Assembly: GCF_000383915.1 (NCBI RefSeq)
Contig: NZ_KB912942.1
Location: 6,830,413 to 6,894,412, forward strand
Source: Amycolatopsis benzoatilytica AK 16/65
Lineage (GTDB): Bacteria; Actinomycetota; Actinomycetes; Mycobacteriales; Pseudonocardiaceae
Direction: 5' to 3'
DNA: 64,000 bases
A model generated the notes under the pieces. The model worked only from the letters and a program-made list of their open reading frames with translations, did no database searches and had not been told where the DNA came from. How positions within the stretch are numbered: the first letter of the stretch is position 1; each line of letters starts with the position of its first letter. Of the stretch, positions 50,943-59,028 are shown in pieces. A program made the position numbers and the translations under genes.

Positions 50943-51617
50943 TCACGCCTTGCGCATCCGGGCATCGAGCCCGATCCCGTCCGGGGAAATCTCGCAGGCG
51001 CCGAACGCGCTCTCCGCGACGGTCGCCGCGAACTGCTCCGGCGTGTACGCCCGTCGCCGCAGCCCGCGAAGCGTGCGGACGGTGGTGAACGCGGCTACCG
51101 GACCGAGGTTCATCCGCGCGACTTCCTCATCGAGCTGAGCGTCCGTGGTGTTCTTGTTGAGGTCCTGCACGAGGGCCGTGCCGCCTGGACGCAGCACCCG
51201 GTGCATCTCATTGAGCGCGTCCACTGGGTCCGCGAAGTTCTTGAAGGCAGCCTGGCAGACGAGGTAGTCGAAAGATTCGGGCGCGAACGGCATCGCCGCC
51301 ACGTCTCCGCGCCGGAAATCGACCGATACACCCTGCTCCCGGGCGTACTCGCGGGCCAGCTGGACGAAGGTCCGGCTGACGTCCAGCCCGGTGACCGTGC
51401 ACCGGCCAGTGCGGGCCAGCTCGACCGAGAAATACCCCGGCCCGGGTGCCACCTCCAGCACCGCGGCATCGGCCGGAAACTGCTCGACCAGCGCCTCCGC
51501 CGCCTCCCGGTACTGCGCGAGCTGCGGTCCGGTGCCCCGGCCGCGTGCGTAGGCCCGGGCGATCGGCCCTTCCATTTCCGGCATCAGCTTGGTCCGGTGC
51601 CGTTTGACGTCGCTCAT
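50943..51617 (-). CDS. Class I SAM-dependent methyltransferase
   Basis: The 224-residue protein has the Rossmann methyltransferase motifs: motif I VLEVAPGPGYFSVEL near 53, GLDVSRTFVQLARE near 77, the acidic DVAAMPFAPESFDYLVCQAAFKNF and post-II MHRVLRPGGTALVQDL. It resembles UbiE/Methyltransf_11 proteins acting on small molecules. The substrate is unknown. ATG at 51617 follows GGGAGAA. It is transcribed alone, after the PadR gene on the same strand. Confidence 0.9.
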   Translation of the reverse strand: MSDVKRHRTKLMPEMEGPIARAYARGRGTGPQLAQYREAAEALVEQFPADAAVLEVAPGPGYFSVELARTGRCTVTGLDVSRTFVQLAREYAREQGVSVDFRRGDVAAMPFAPESFDYLVCQAAFKNFADPVDALNEMHRVLRPGGTALVQDLNKNTTDAQLDEEVARMNLGPVAAFTTVRTLRGLRRRAYTPEQFAATVAESAFGACEISPDGIGLDARMRKA

Positions 51618-51772
51618 CGGTTCTCCCTGTGGTCAGGTCGAACCGGTTCCCGGGGGATGCCCGTATCCTGTCGGTTGCAGCCAGCGGACCGGGTCCCCAA
51701 GATCCAGTTCGACGGTTCCCCGGTCCCGGCGGCGGTGTGCCAGCACTGCCGCCGGGGCCGGTTCTGTGATGG

Positions 51773-52408
51773 TTACCCGCCTTCGGGTTCCACGAAGGCG
51801 GAGATGCCCGGCACTTCCCCGGTCTCGGCGAAGTGCCGCCATTCCTCGAGCCCCGGCATCGCGCCGGAGCCCAGGTCTTCGCGCAGCGCACGGACCCAGT
51901 CCGCTTCCGCTCGCCACATCGCCAGCTCGTACTCGCTCTCGACCAGCATCAGCCGGGGCACCTCGCCACGCATTTCCGCCAGCGCCGCGACCCGCTCCTC
52001 GATCAGCCGCACCAGCGTGTCCAGCCGAGCGCCGAGCCGCTGGTGCACCCCGTCCGGCCCGAGCACGGCCATCACCGAGAGCCCCATGTGAAACCGGTTC
52101 GGCTCCGCGTCCGGAACCCCGAGCAGCTCAGCCACCCAGTCCCGCACCTCAGCCCGCCCGGAATCGGTGATCCGGTAAACCGTCCGCTCCGGCCGGCTCC
52201 CGTCCCGCACGTTCTCGACCGCCTCGATGAAGCCGTGCTTCTCGAGGTTCGCGACGACCGTGTAGAGCGAGCCCCACTTGATCTTGAAGTCGCCTTCTTT
52301 GCCTCTCGAGCGCATGACGGAGGCGGCTTCGTAGGGGTGCATGGGGCGCTCGTAGAGCGTGGTCAGCACAGCGAGGCCCAGCATGCTGGCGACCTTGCGG
52401 CGTTTCAT
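51773..52408 (-). CDS. PadR family transcriptional regulator
   Basis: The 211-residue protein has an N-terminal PadR winged helix (MLGLAVLTTLYERPMHPYEAASVMRSRGKEGDFKIKWGSLYTVVANLEKHGFIEAVE and the wing PERTVYRITDSGRAE), then a helical C-terminal domain of the Vir_act_alpha_C type (LGARLDTLVRLIEERVAALAEM, ELAMWRAEADWVRALRED). ATG at 52408 follows GAGGAG. A 26-bp near-perfect palindrome sits across the likely transcription start, which points to autorepression. The other target is not evident; no transporter adjoins it. Confidence 0.92.
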   Translation of the reverse strand: MKRRKVASMLGLAVLTTLYERPMHPYEAASVMRSRGKEGDFKIKWGSLYTVVANLEKHGFIEAVENVRDGSRPERTVYRITDSGRAEVRDWVAELLGVPDAEPNRFHMGLSVMAVLGPDGVHQRLGARLDTLVRLIEERVAALAEMRGEVPRLMLVESEYELAMWRAEADWVRALREDLGSGAMPGLEEWRHFAETGEVPGISAFVEPEGG

Positions 52409-52416
52409 CCGGACTC

Positions 52417-52442
52417 CTCGTTTGCGAGTACTCGCAGACGAG
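52417..52442. promoter_or_regulatory. 26-bp palindrome at the PadR promoter
   Basis: A near-perfect 26-bp inverted repeat (one mismatched pair) has the exact core TGCGAGTACTCGCA (52423-52436). On the minus strand it starts right after TATACT (52448-52443), the likely -10, so bound protein would cover the start site of the PadR gene. Confidence 0.82.
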
Positions 52443-52620
52443 TATAGGCATGGGCGATCGGGCAGCGCAATGACGGAAAGCTGACGGAAACCGAAGAGCG
52501 AGGTGATGCCGGAGCAGGCCGAGGCGAAAGAGGAGGGCAGAGATGCGTGTTCCAGCGGAGAAGGGCGCGACTTCGGTGCGGTGCGGTCGAGTTCAAGGCG
52601 ATGCGGCGCACCGCTGCCGA

Positions 52621-52730
52621 CAGCTCCGCAGCACAGCGCAGCAATCCCGGCAGCCCCGCGACACAGCGCAGCAATCCCGGCAGCGCCGCAACCCCGCGCA
52701 ACAATCCCGGCAGCCCCGCGACGCAGCGAG
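52621..52730. repeat. 30-bp tandem repeat, about 3.7 copies
   Basis: Units begin at 52621, 52651, 52681 and 52711 and share GCAATCCCGGCAGC-type blocks with 3-7 differences each. Because 30 is divisible by three, every frame shows a 10-residue peptide repeat, which makes spurious open frames. Confidence 0.82.
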
Positions 52731-52827
52731 TACCCCCTCGACACCGTCACTCACGCGACGCATGGCGATCGGTTGCCCGACTTCGGGCGGGTGTCTGTGC
52801 GGCCGCGAGCGTCGCTCCGCCGCCAGC

Positions 52828-54474
52828 TCAAAGGTCCAGCATGTACGGGACCTCGTCCTGCGCCCCGGAACTCATCCACTCGCGCAGGGCCCGGGTGGCC
52901 AGCACGTCGTCCTCGTTGTAGCGCAGCAGCCTCTCCCGCTGCTCTGCGTCCGGCACCCCGCCGTCCATCCCCACCGCGTCCCGGTACCACCGCATCGACG
53001 CCTCGCCGCCGGCCTCCGGATCCCGCCACGAGAACCCGGCCACCGGCGCGATCACCTTCAGCCCCTTGCCCCGGGAGCACAGAAACTGCTCGGTCACGCT
53101 CCGGAACAGGTCGACCCACTCGTCAGAGTCCACAAAGGACGAAACCGCGGCGCGCTCCGGCACTCCGGGATGCGCCCCGAACCGCTCCACCGAACCGAAC
53201 AGCCACCGGTTCTCCGCCAGCGCGTTGTAGCAGTAGGCGCGGAACGTCAGTCCGGCCGCCAGCGTCCGCGCCCGGACTTCCATGAACCAGGACCAAAACT
53301 CCGCGAACGACCGCGCCTCGTCCTCCGTCGGCAGCGGATCCCAGGTCGCGAACGCCCGGTACCCCGGCTCCACCCCGACGTCGGCGCCGGACAAGAGCGT
53401 TCCCCACAGATACGCCCCGGAGTCCCCGAAGCTCTCCATGTCGACATCGATCTCGACGTCGGCTCGCGGCACCTCCACCCGCGGGGTTCGCCGGACCACC
53501 GTCAGGTCGGCCAGCCACGCCCGGGCGAGCATGATCGAGTCCGAGAACGGTCCTCCGGTCCAGTTGGTCGCGGGCGGCTCAGCGGCCGGGTCCAGCGCGG
53601 CCAGCTTGTCCACAGTGGACACCCCGACGCGGCGCAGCTCGCCGGCGTCCTCGCCGCGGACCACCAGGCTCACATCGCGCGACTCGGTGAGCGCGACCTC
53701 GCACGTCGGCCAGAACGGGCACTGCCGGCACTCCAGCACGCGCGACGGCTCGGCCAGCGCTTCAGCGCCGGTCGCCGCCGCGGTCGCGACCGCGAGACGG
53801 TCCGCGAACCGCGCGTCGTACTCCTCCAAGGCGCTGCGCCCGCCCGGCCAGGTGCCCGCCGTGAGGTCGTGCCAGACCACCACGTCGGCGTCCAGGCCGA
53901 TGACGCCGCCGACCGCGCGCCCGCCGACCGCCTTTCCCCGGGTCTGCAGCATCCGCAGCGTGTGCGCCAGCCGCATCTGGTCACGGGGCTGCGAACGGAC
54001 CTTCCGGGCCTCGTCCGGCGCGCGGTGTGCCGGGTCGAGGTCGGTCATCGCCGTGGTGGGCGCACCCTGGCCGCGGTCGGTGATCCGGTGCCGGACGACC
54101 AGCACCGGCACGTACCCCTCGCCGACCCGGACCAGCAGATCGATCCCGCCGCGGCGATGGCCGGCCAGGTCAGCCGACAGCAGGGCGCCCCAGATGTAGC
54201 GCGCCCCGGCCTCGAACGCCTCCTCGGTGAGCCGCACCCGCTCCGCGGCCGGACCGGTCCGCGGCACCCGCGCCCAGGCCGCCTCGTCGCCGGATGCCTC
54301 GACCAGCTGCCGGAGGATCTCCTCGCGGTGCGCGGTCGCGTCGTCGATCCGCTGCTGCGCGGTCGGATCCGGCGGCGGCAACGGCACGTCGCGCATCGCC
54401 GGATCGTGTTCCAGGTGTACCCGGCGGCGGCAACGGCTCATTGCTCCCGCGTCGAGCAGCACCTCATCTCCCAT
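52828..54474 (-). CDS. TM0106-family RecB-like nuclease
   Basis: The 548-residue protein matches the TM0106-type RecB-family nucleases. The N-terminal half (LLDAGAMSRCRRRVHLEHDP, then GGIDLLVRVGEGYVPVLVVRHR with the Asp and nearby Lys/Arg region) resembles a PD-(D/E)xK fold. Cysteines in ECRQCPFWPTC (near 255-265) with the early Cys suggest an Fe-S cluster as in AddB/Cas4. The C-terminal half has an RNase H-like exonuclease (VEIDVDMESFG and RYNEDDVLATRAL). No CRISPR genes are near. ATG at 54474 is used; an in-frame GTG at 54483 lies 6 nt after TAGGAT and may be a leaderless start. Confidence 0.87.
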   Translation of the reverse strand: MGDEVLLDAGAMSRCRRRVHLEHDPAMRDVPLPPPDPTAQQRIDDATAHREEILRQLVEASGDEAAWARVPRTGPAAERVRLTEEAFEAGARYIWGALLSADLAGHRRGGIDLLVRVGEGYVPVLVVRHRITDRGQGAPTTAMTDLDPAHRAPDEARKVRSQPRDQMRLAHTLRMLQTRGKAVGGRAVGGVIGLDADVVVWHDLTAGTWPGGRSALEEYDARFADRLAVATAAATGAEALAEPSRVLECRQCPFWPTCEVALTESRDVSLVVRGEDAGELRRVGVSTVDKLAALDPAAEPPATNWTGGPFSDSIMLARAWLADLTVVRRTPRVEVPRADVEIDVDMESFGDSGAYLWGTLLSGADVGVEPGYRAFATWDPLPTEDEARSFAEFWSWFMEVRARTLAAGLTFRAYCYNALAENRWLFGSVERFGAHPGVPERAAVSSFVDSDEWVDLFRSVTEQFLCSRGKGLKVIAPVAGFSWRDPEAGGEASMRWYRDAVGMDGGVPDAEQRERLLRYNEDDVLATRALREWMSSGAQDEVPYMLDL

Positions 54475-54580
54475 AGCGATCACAATAGATCCTAGGTACG
54501 ACATTCCCCGCGCGAGCCGACATGCCCGCCACGTCGGGGACCAGTAAGTTCTTCGGCAGAAGGCGTGGGAGGTAACGGCC

Positions 54581-55060
54581 ATGGCGCGCAAGGCCAAGCA
54601 GGACAAGGCCAAGCAGGACGAGGGTGAAGCCCGGATCACCCCGAAGAAGGCGAAGAACGCGATCGCGGTGGCCAAGATAATCGGGCCCGCGGTGCTGCCG
54701 GTGGTCGCGCCGTACGCGATCCGCGCGGCCGGTGCCGCGCGGGAGGCATACGACCGCTACCAGGCACGCAAGCTCGGCGTCGCGGTCGACCAGCTCGGCG
54801 AGTACACCGGTCGCGGCGCGGCGCTGCACGCCCGGATCGCGGGGCTGGTGCAAGGGCTGGGCGAGCTGAAAAAGTCGGCCAAGGCGACCGACGCGGACCA
54901 GAAGTTCGCGGCCGAAACCCAGTCGACCCTGGAGCAGCTGTCGGCGACGGTGCGCGCCGCCGAGCGCATGCCGGCCGCCCGGCGCAAGGCCGCGCATCGC
55001 GCGGTGACCGGCGAGCTGGAGCGGCTGGAAGACCAGCTGCTGCACCGCCTGGGCATCTGA
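54581..55060 (+). CDS. DUF6474 family protein
   Basis: The 159-residue protein is highly charged, with a basic N-terminus (MARKAKQDKAKQDEGEARITPKKAKNAIAVAKIIG), a hydrophobic stretch (PAVLPVVAPYAIRAAGAAREAYDRY) and a long helical remainder with heptad-like leucines (ELKKSAKATDADQKFAAETQSTLEQLSATVRAAE). I associate it with DUF6474, an actinobacterial family of unknown function. ATG at 54581 follows GGGAGG. It is convergent with the osmoprotectant operon, separated by a 31-bp hairpin. The name is from pattern memory. Confidence 0.75.
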   Translation: MARKAKQDKAKQDEGEARITPKKAKNAIAVAKIIGPAVLPVVAPYAIRAAGAAREAYDRYQARKLGVAVDQLGEYTGRGAALHARIAGLVQGLGELKKSAKATDADQKFAAETQSTLEQLSATVRAAERMPAARRKAAHRAVTGELERLEDQLLHRLGI

Positions 55061-55098
55061 CCCGTCACAGTCGGCGAAAGGGTTCCGCTCACGACCCG

Positions 55099-55163
55099 CC
55101 GGATGCCGTGAAGGGGCCCTTGAGGGACTTGAAGTCCCTCAAGGGCCCCTTCACGGCATCCGG
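55099..55163. repeat. GTGAAGGG hairpin with 31-bp perfect stem
   Basis: The arms 55099-55129 and 55133-55163 pair perfectly over 31 bp around a TGA loop. It lies between convergent genes (ends 55060 and 55169), is the longest member of the hairpin family here and should stop transcription from both sides. Confidence 0.9.
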
Positions 55164-55168
55164 GCCGA

Positions 55169-56140
55169 CTACTTGATGAAGCCCTTCCGCAGCATCCAGT
55201 CGTGCGCGACGGTGCCGGCGTCCTTGCCGTCCACGTCAACCTGCTTGCACAGCTCGACCATCTGCTTGTTGTCGATCGCCGCGGCCACCTTCTCCAGCGG
55301 GCCGCGGATCTCCGGGTGCTCGTTCAGGAACGCCGTGCGCAGCGTCGCCGCCGCGTTGTACTGCGGGAACGCCTTCTTGTCGTCCTCCAGCACGCGCAGG
55401 TTCAGCCCGGAGATCCGGCCGTCGGTGGTGAACACCTCGCCGACCGGGCAGGTGCCGTTCGCCACCGCCGAATAGATGGTGCCGATGCCGAAGTTCTCGA
55501 TCTTCGGGTTCTTGAACCCGTACGCCTTCACCGCCGCCGGGAACCCGTCCTGCCGGCTGGTGAACTCGGTTTCCAGGCAGAACCGGTTCTGGTCCGGATG
55601 CGCCGCCAGGAACTTCGCCAGGTCGGAGTTGCTTTTGAGGTTGTTCTTCTGCGCGTACGCCTCGGTGGTGGCGAACGCGTACTGGTCGTTGAGCGGCGAA
55701 TAGTTCAGCCAGGTGACGCCGAACTTCTCCGCGTCCGCCTTCGCGGTGGCGTCGTACTGCGCCCGCTCCCCGCCCGGCACCGGCAGCTCGTTGCCCTGGT
55801 AGTTGATCCAGCCGGTGCCGGTGTATTCCCAGGTCACGTCGGTCTGCCCGTTGAGCAGCGCCTGCCGCGACGAGTTCGACCCCTTGATGTCGGTCAGGTC
55901 GATGACGTCCGCGCCGGCCGCGCTCAACGCCATTTCGGCCATGTAGCCCAGGATGATGTTCTCGGTGAAGTCCTTCGACCCGACCACCACGCGCAGCCCG
56001 TTCAGCGATGCGATCGGCCGGATCGAACCGGGCTCGATCTTGAACGGGATCGAGGTGTTCACGTCCAGCCCGCACGCCGAGAGCGACCCGGCGAGCAGCG
56101 CCGCGCCGAACAGCGCACCCGCCTTCTTCCACAGCTTCAT
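55169..56140 (-). CDS. Osmoprotectant ABC transporter substrate-binding lipoprotein
   Basis: The 323-residue protein has a lipoprotein signal ending LLAGSLSACGLD (lipid Cys23) and an OpuAC-type domain: RVVVGSKDFTENIILGYMAEMAL, SRQALLNGQTDVTWEYTGTGWINY, EFTSRQDGFPAAVKAYGF and VFTTDGRISGLNLRVLEDDKKAFPQYNAAATLRTAFL. Such proteins bind glycine betaine, choline or carnitine. ATG at 56140 overlaps the permease stop by one base (TGATG). It is the last gene of the four-gene unit, ending at the 31-bp hairpin. Confidence 0.93.
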   Translation of the reverse strand: MKLWKKAGALFGAALLAGSLSACGLDVNTSIPFKIEPGSIRPIASLNGLRVVVGSKDFTENIILGYMAEMALSAAGADVIDLTDIKGSNSSRQALLNGQTDVTWEYTGTGWINYQGNELPVPGGERAQYDATAKADAEKFGVTWLNYSPLNDQYAFATTEAYAQKNNLKSNSDLAKFLAAHPDQNRFCLETEFTSRQDGFPAAVKAYGFKNPKIENFGIGTIYSAVANGTCPVGEVFTTDGRISGLNLRVLEDDKKAFPQYNAAATLRTAFLNEHPEIRGPLEKVAAAIDNKQMVELCKQVDVDGKDAGTVAHDWMLRKGFIK

Positions 56141-56919
56141 CAGCGCAGTCCCTTCGGTCCGAAGTACTGCTCGGCGACCGCGCCCAGCCAGTCCACCAGC
56201 AGCGCCAGCGCGACGGCCAGCACCGAACCGGTGATCAGCACCTTGGTCAGGTTGAGCTTGTAGCCGGTGTCGATGAGCAGGCCGAATCCGCCCGCGTTGA
56301 CGAACATGCCGAACGTCGCGGTGCCCACCGCCAGCACCAGCGAGGTGCGCAGGCCGGCCAGGATCAGCGGCACGGCGAGCGGGAACTCGACCCGCCACAG
56401 CACCTTCGACGCGGACATCCCGATCCCGCGGCCGGCGTCGATCAACGCCGGGTCCACCTGCTGGAGGCCGACCATCGTGTTGCGCAGCACCGGCAGCAGC
56501 GAGTAGAAGGCCAGCGGCAGCGACGCGACCCAGAGCCCGCCGGTCGCGCCGGTGAAGATGAACCACAGCACCAGCACGCCCAGCGCGGGCGCGGCCTGGC
56601 CGATGTTCGCGATCGCCAGGAAGACCGGCGCGAGCCAGCGCGCCCACGGCCGGGTCACCATCACCCCGAGCGGCACCGCGACCAGCACCACGATCGCGGT
56701 GACCACCACGGTCATCGCCACGTGGTCGCGCAGCGCGGTGAGCAGCGACGACGCGTTGAGGGTTTCTTTCTCGGTCGCGGTCAGCCCGCTGGCGAACACC
56801 CAGATGAGCGTGCCGGCGACGATCAGCGCCACCACGGCGGGCTGGGCGAACAACCGGACGCGTTCCGCTGTTCGCGAGCCCGATTCAGTGCTGAATCCGG
56901 TATCGACAGTGGCCGTCAT
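56140..56919 (-). CDS. Osmoprotectant ABC transporter permease (distal)
   Basis: The 259-residue permease has an N-terminal extension with one helix (25-48) and the OpuB/ProW core: TALRDHVAMTVVVTAIVVLVAVPLGVMVTRP, IANIGQAAPALGVLVLWFIFTG and the EAA-like loop LRNTMVGLQQVDPALIDAGRGIGMSASKVLWRVEFPLAVPLILAGLRTSL. It forms the channel with the other permease. Its start overlaps the ATPase gene stop (ATGA), so translation is coupled. Confidence 0.92.
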   Translation of the reverse strand: MTATVDTGFSTESGSRTAERVRLFAQPAVVALIVAGTLIWVFASGLTATEKETLNASSLLTALRDHVAMTVVVTAIVVLVAVPLGVMVTRPWARWLAPVFLAIANIGQAAPALGVLVLWFIFTGATGGLWVASLPLAFYSLLPVLRNTMVGLQQVDPALIDAGRGIGMSASKVLWRVEFPLAVPLILAGLRTSLVLAVGTATFGMFVNAGGFGLLIDTGYKLNLTKVLITGSVLAVALALLVDWLGAVAEQYFGPKGLR

Positions 56920-58115
56920 GCCGACTCCACCCCGCTGGCTTCGACGTGGTCGTCCGCGTGGTCGTCGCGCAGCTGCTGGATGGTCGCGATGACCGTGTCC
57001 AGCTTGATGGTGCCCGCGTACTCGCCGCGCGCTCCGGTGACCGGCACCGAACCGCCTTCGGCGAGCATCGCTTCGAGTGCGTCCTGCAGCGTCGACTGGA
57101 GGCTCACGATGTCGCGCAGCGGCTTGCCGACCGCGCTGAGCGAAGTCGCGTTGGTCAGCTCGCGCACGTGCACCCAGCGGATCGGCCGCCGCCGCTGGTC
57201 GAGCACCAGCGCGAACGGCTTGCGCGACCTGCTGAGCTTCTCCCGCAGGTCAGCCGGCGATTCGTCGATCGTGGTGGTGAGCGCGTCCTGCTCCAGTTCG
57301 ACGTCGCGGACCCGCAGCAGCGTCAGCTGCTTGAGCGAAGCGCCGGCGCCCACGAAACCGGCGACGGTGTCGTCGGCCGGGTTCGCCAGGATCGACTCCG
57401 GAGTGTCGTACTGCAGGATCTTCGACTGGTTGCCGAGCACCGCGATCCGGTCGCCGAGCTTGACCGCCTCGTCGAAGTCGTGCGTGACGAAGACGATGGT
57501 CTTCTTCAGCTCGGTCTGCAGCCGCAGCAGCTCGTCCTGCAGGTTGCCGCGGGTGATCGGGTCGACCGCGCCGAACGGCTCGTCCATCAGCAGCACCGGC
57601 GGGTCGGCGGCGAGCGCGCGGGCCACGCCGACCCGCTGCTGCTGCCCGCCGGACAGCTGGCGCGGGTAGCGGTCGCGGAAATCGACCGGGTCGAGCCCGA
57701 CCAGGTCCATCATCTCTTCGACCCGCGCGGTGATCTTCTTCTTGTCCCAGCCGAGCAGCCCCGGCACCACGGCGATGTTCTGCGCCACGGTGAAGTGCGG
57801 GAACAGCCCGGCCTGCTGGATCGCGTAGCCGATCTGGCGGCGCAGGGTGTCCACGTCCAGCTTCAGCGCGTCCTGGCCGCCGATGGTGATCCGGCCGGAC
57901 GTCGGCTCGATCAGCCGGTTGATCATCCGCATCGTGGTGGTCTTGCCGCAGCCGGACGGGCCGACGAAGACCACGATCTTGCCGGCCGGCACGACCATCG
58001 AGAAGTCGTCGACGGCCGGGACGCGGGTGCCGGAGTAGCGCTTGGTGACGTGGTCGAGCTCGATCTCGACGCCGGAGACGGTTTCTTCGGTCGCAGTGTG
58101 CTCAGCCACGGACAC
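56916..58115 (-). CDS. Osmoprotectant ABC transporter ATP-binding protein with CBS pair
   Basis: The 399-residue ATPase belongs to the OpuA/ProV group: Walker A GPSGCGKTT (52-60), Q-loop AIQQAGLFPHFTVAQN, signature LSGGQQQRV near 153, Walker B LLMDEPFGAVDP. A C-terminal region (260-380) with two CBS-type repeats (REKLSRSRKPFALVLD..., LRDIVSLQSTLQDALEAMLAEGGSVPVTG) senses ionic strength in relatives. It overlaps the proximal permease gene by 14 bp. It energises uptake of compatible solutes. Confidence 0.94.
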   Translation of the reverse strand: MSVAEHTATEETVSGVEIELDHVTKRYSGTRVPAVDDFSMVVPAGKIVVFVGPSGCGKTTTMRMINRLIEPTSGRITIGGQDALKLDVDTLRRQIGYAIQQAGLFPHFTVAQNIAVVPGLLGWDKKKITARVEEMMDLVGLDPVDFRDRYPRQLSGGQQQRVGVARALAADPPVLLMDEPFGAVDPITRGNLQDELLRLQTELKKTIVFVTHDFDEAVKLGDRIAVLGNQSKILQYDTPESILANPADDTVAGFVGAGASLKQLTLLRVRDVELEQDALTTTIDESPADLREKLSRSRKPFALVLDQRRRPIRWVHVRELTNATSLSAVGKPLRDIVSLQSTLQDALEAMLAEGGSVPVTGARGEYAGTIKLDTVIATIQQLRDDHADDHVEASGVESA

Positions 58116-58749
58116 CCCTAGAAATGGTGAAACGCTTGATCAGGACATAGATGCCGTCGAGCACCAGCGCGAGGATGACCACGCCGACGGTGCCGGTGAG
58201 GGCCTGGTTGAGGGAGTTGGTGCTGCCCGCGTTGGTCAGGCCGGAGAAGACTTCCGCGCCGAGCCCGGGGCCCTTGGCGTAGGCCGCGATCACCGCGATG
58301 CCCATCAGCATCTGGGTGGCGACCCGCATTCCGGTGAGGATCGCCGGCCAGGCCAGCCTCAGCTCCACCCGGGTGAGCACGGACAGCCGGCTCATCCCGA
58401 TGCCGCGAGCGGCGTCGGTGACCGCCGGGTCGACCGCGGCGAGCCCGACGATGGTGTCGCGGACGATCGGCAGCAGCCCGTACAGCACCAGCGCGATCAC
58501 CGCGGTGGTCGATCCGAGGCCGGACAGCGGGATCAGCAGACCCAGCAGAGCGAACGACGGAACGGTCAGGATCGTGCTGGCCAGTGCGGTGGCGACAGCG
58601 GATCCGATGGGACTGCGGTAGACGGCGACACCGATCAGCACGCCGAGGATCGCGGCGAGGATGGTGCACTGCACCACCATGCTGGTGTGCAGCCACGCCT
58701 GGAGCAGCAGCCTTCCCCACCGGTCCGAGATGTACTCGAAGAGGTTCAT
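58102..58749 (-). CDS. Osmoprotectant ABC transporter permease (proximal)
   Basis: The 215-residue permease has the short OpuB-type form: LFEYISDRWGRLLLQAWLHTSMVVQCTILAAILGVLIGVAVYR, TVPSFALLGLLIPLSGLGST and the EAA-like loop VRDTIVGLAAVDPAVTDAARGIGMSRLSVLTRVELRLAWPAILTGMRVATQ. It is the first gene of the unit. ATG at 58749 follows GGGAGAA. The order permease-ATPase-permease-binding protein is the usual opuC/proU-like arrangement in actinomycetes. Confidence 0.93.
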   Translation of the reverse strand: MNLFEYISDRWGRLLLQAWLHTSMVVQCTILAAILGVLIGVAVYRSPIGSAVATALASTILTVPSFALLGLLIPLSGLGSTTAVIALVLYGLLPIVRDTIVGLAAVDPAVTDAARGIGMSRLSVLTRVELRLAWPAILTGMRVATQMLMGIAVIAAYAKGPGLGAEVFSGLTNAGSTNSLNQALTGTVGVVILALVLDGIYVLIKRFTISRGVRG

Positions 58750-59028
58750 CCGTATTCGTTCTCCCGCCAGCTTGGAGCCCCGGACGTCACTCGTTCGGAG
58801 TAGTCCATCAATCGGCAGGGTGACTACCCGGAACGACTGCGGTCGAAACCTCCGCTTCTCGGTTGTGATTACCCACCGTTTCGCATCGGCCGGTGCCCGG
58901 CAACCGACGCGAGCCGCCCGACCGGGCGGTCTTTATCGGATCGAGACGCGCTCACCTGTGCGTTTACCTCGGATATTCACCATCCGAGAGGCTTCGGTCA
59001 CCCAGCGGAGTGCCGTTAAGCTGCCCCA

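Larger units (their letters stand above)
52409..52827. other. 419-bp gap without a gene: PadR operator and 30-bp tandem repeats
   Basis: The gap lies between the PadR start and the nuclease gene end. It holds the PadR-side palindrome at 52417-52442 and a 30-bp tandem repeat at 52621-52730. Open frames cross it in several phases but have repeat-driven low-complexity composition, so I call no gene. Confidence 0.6.

Noticed and set aside
52621..52730. CRISPR array
   Set aside because: The 30-bp units are directly adjacent without unique spacers and no cas genes are nearby.
52443..52750. Upstream extension of the PadR gene (about 114 codons)
   Set aside because: It is driven by the 30-bp repeat and has no PadR similarity. 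The ATG at 52408 has a good ribosome site, and the palindromic promoter lies inside the extension.
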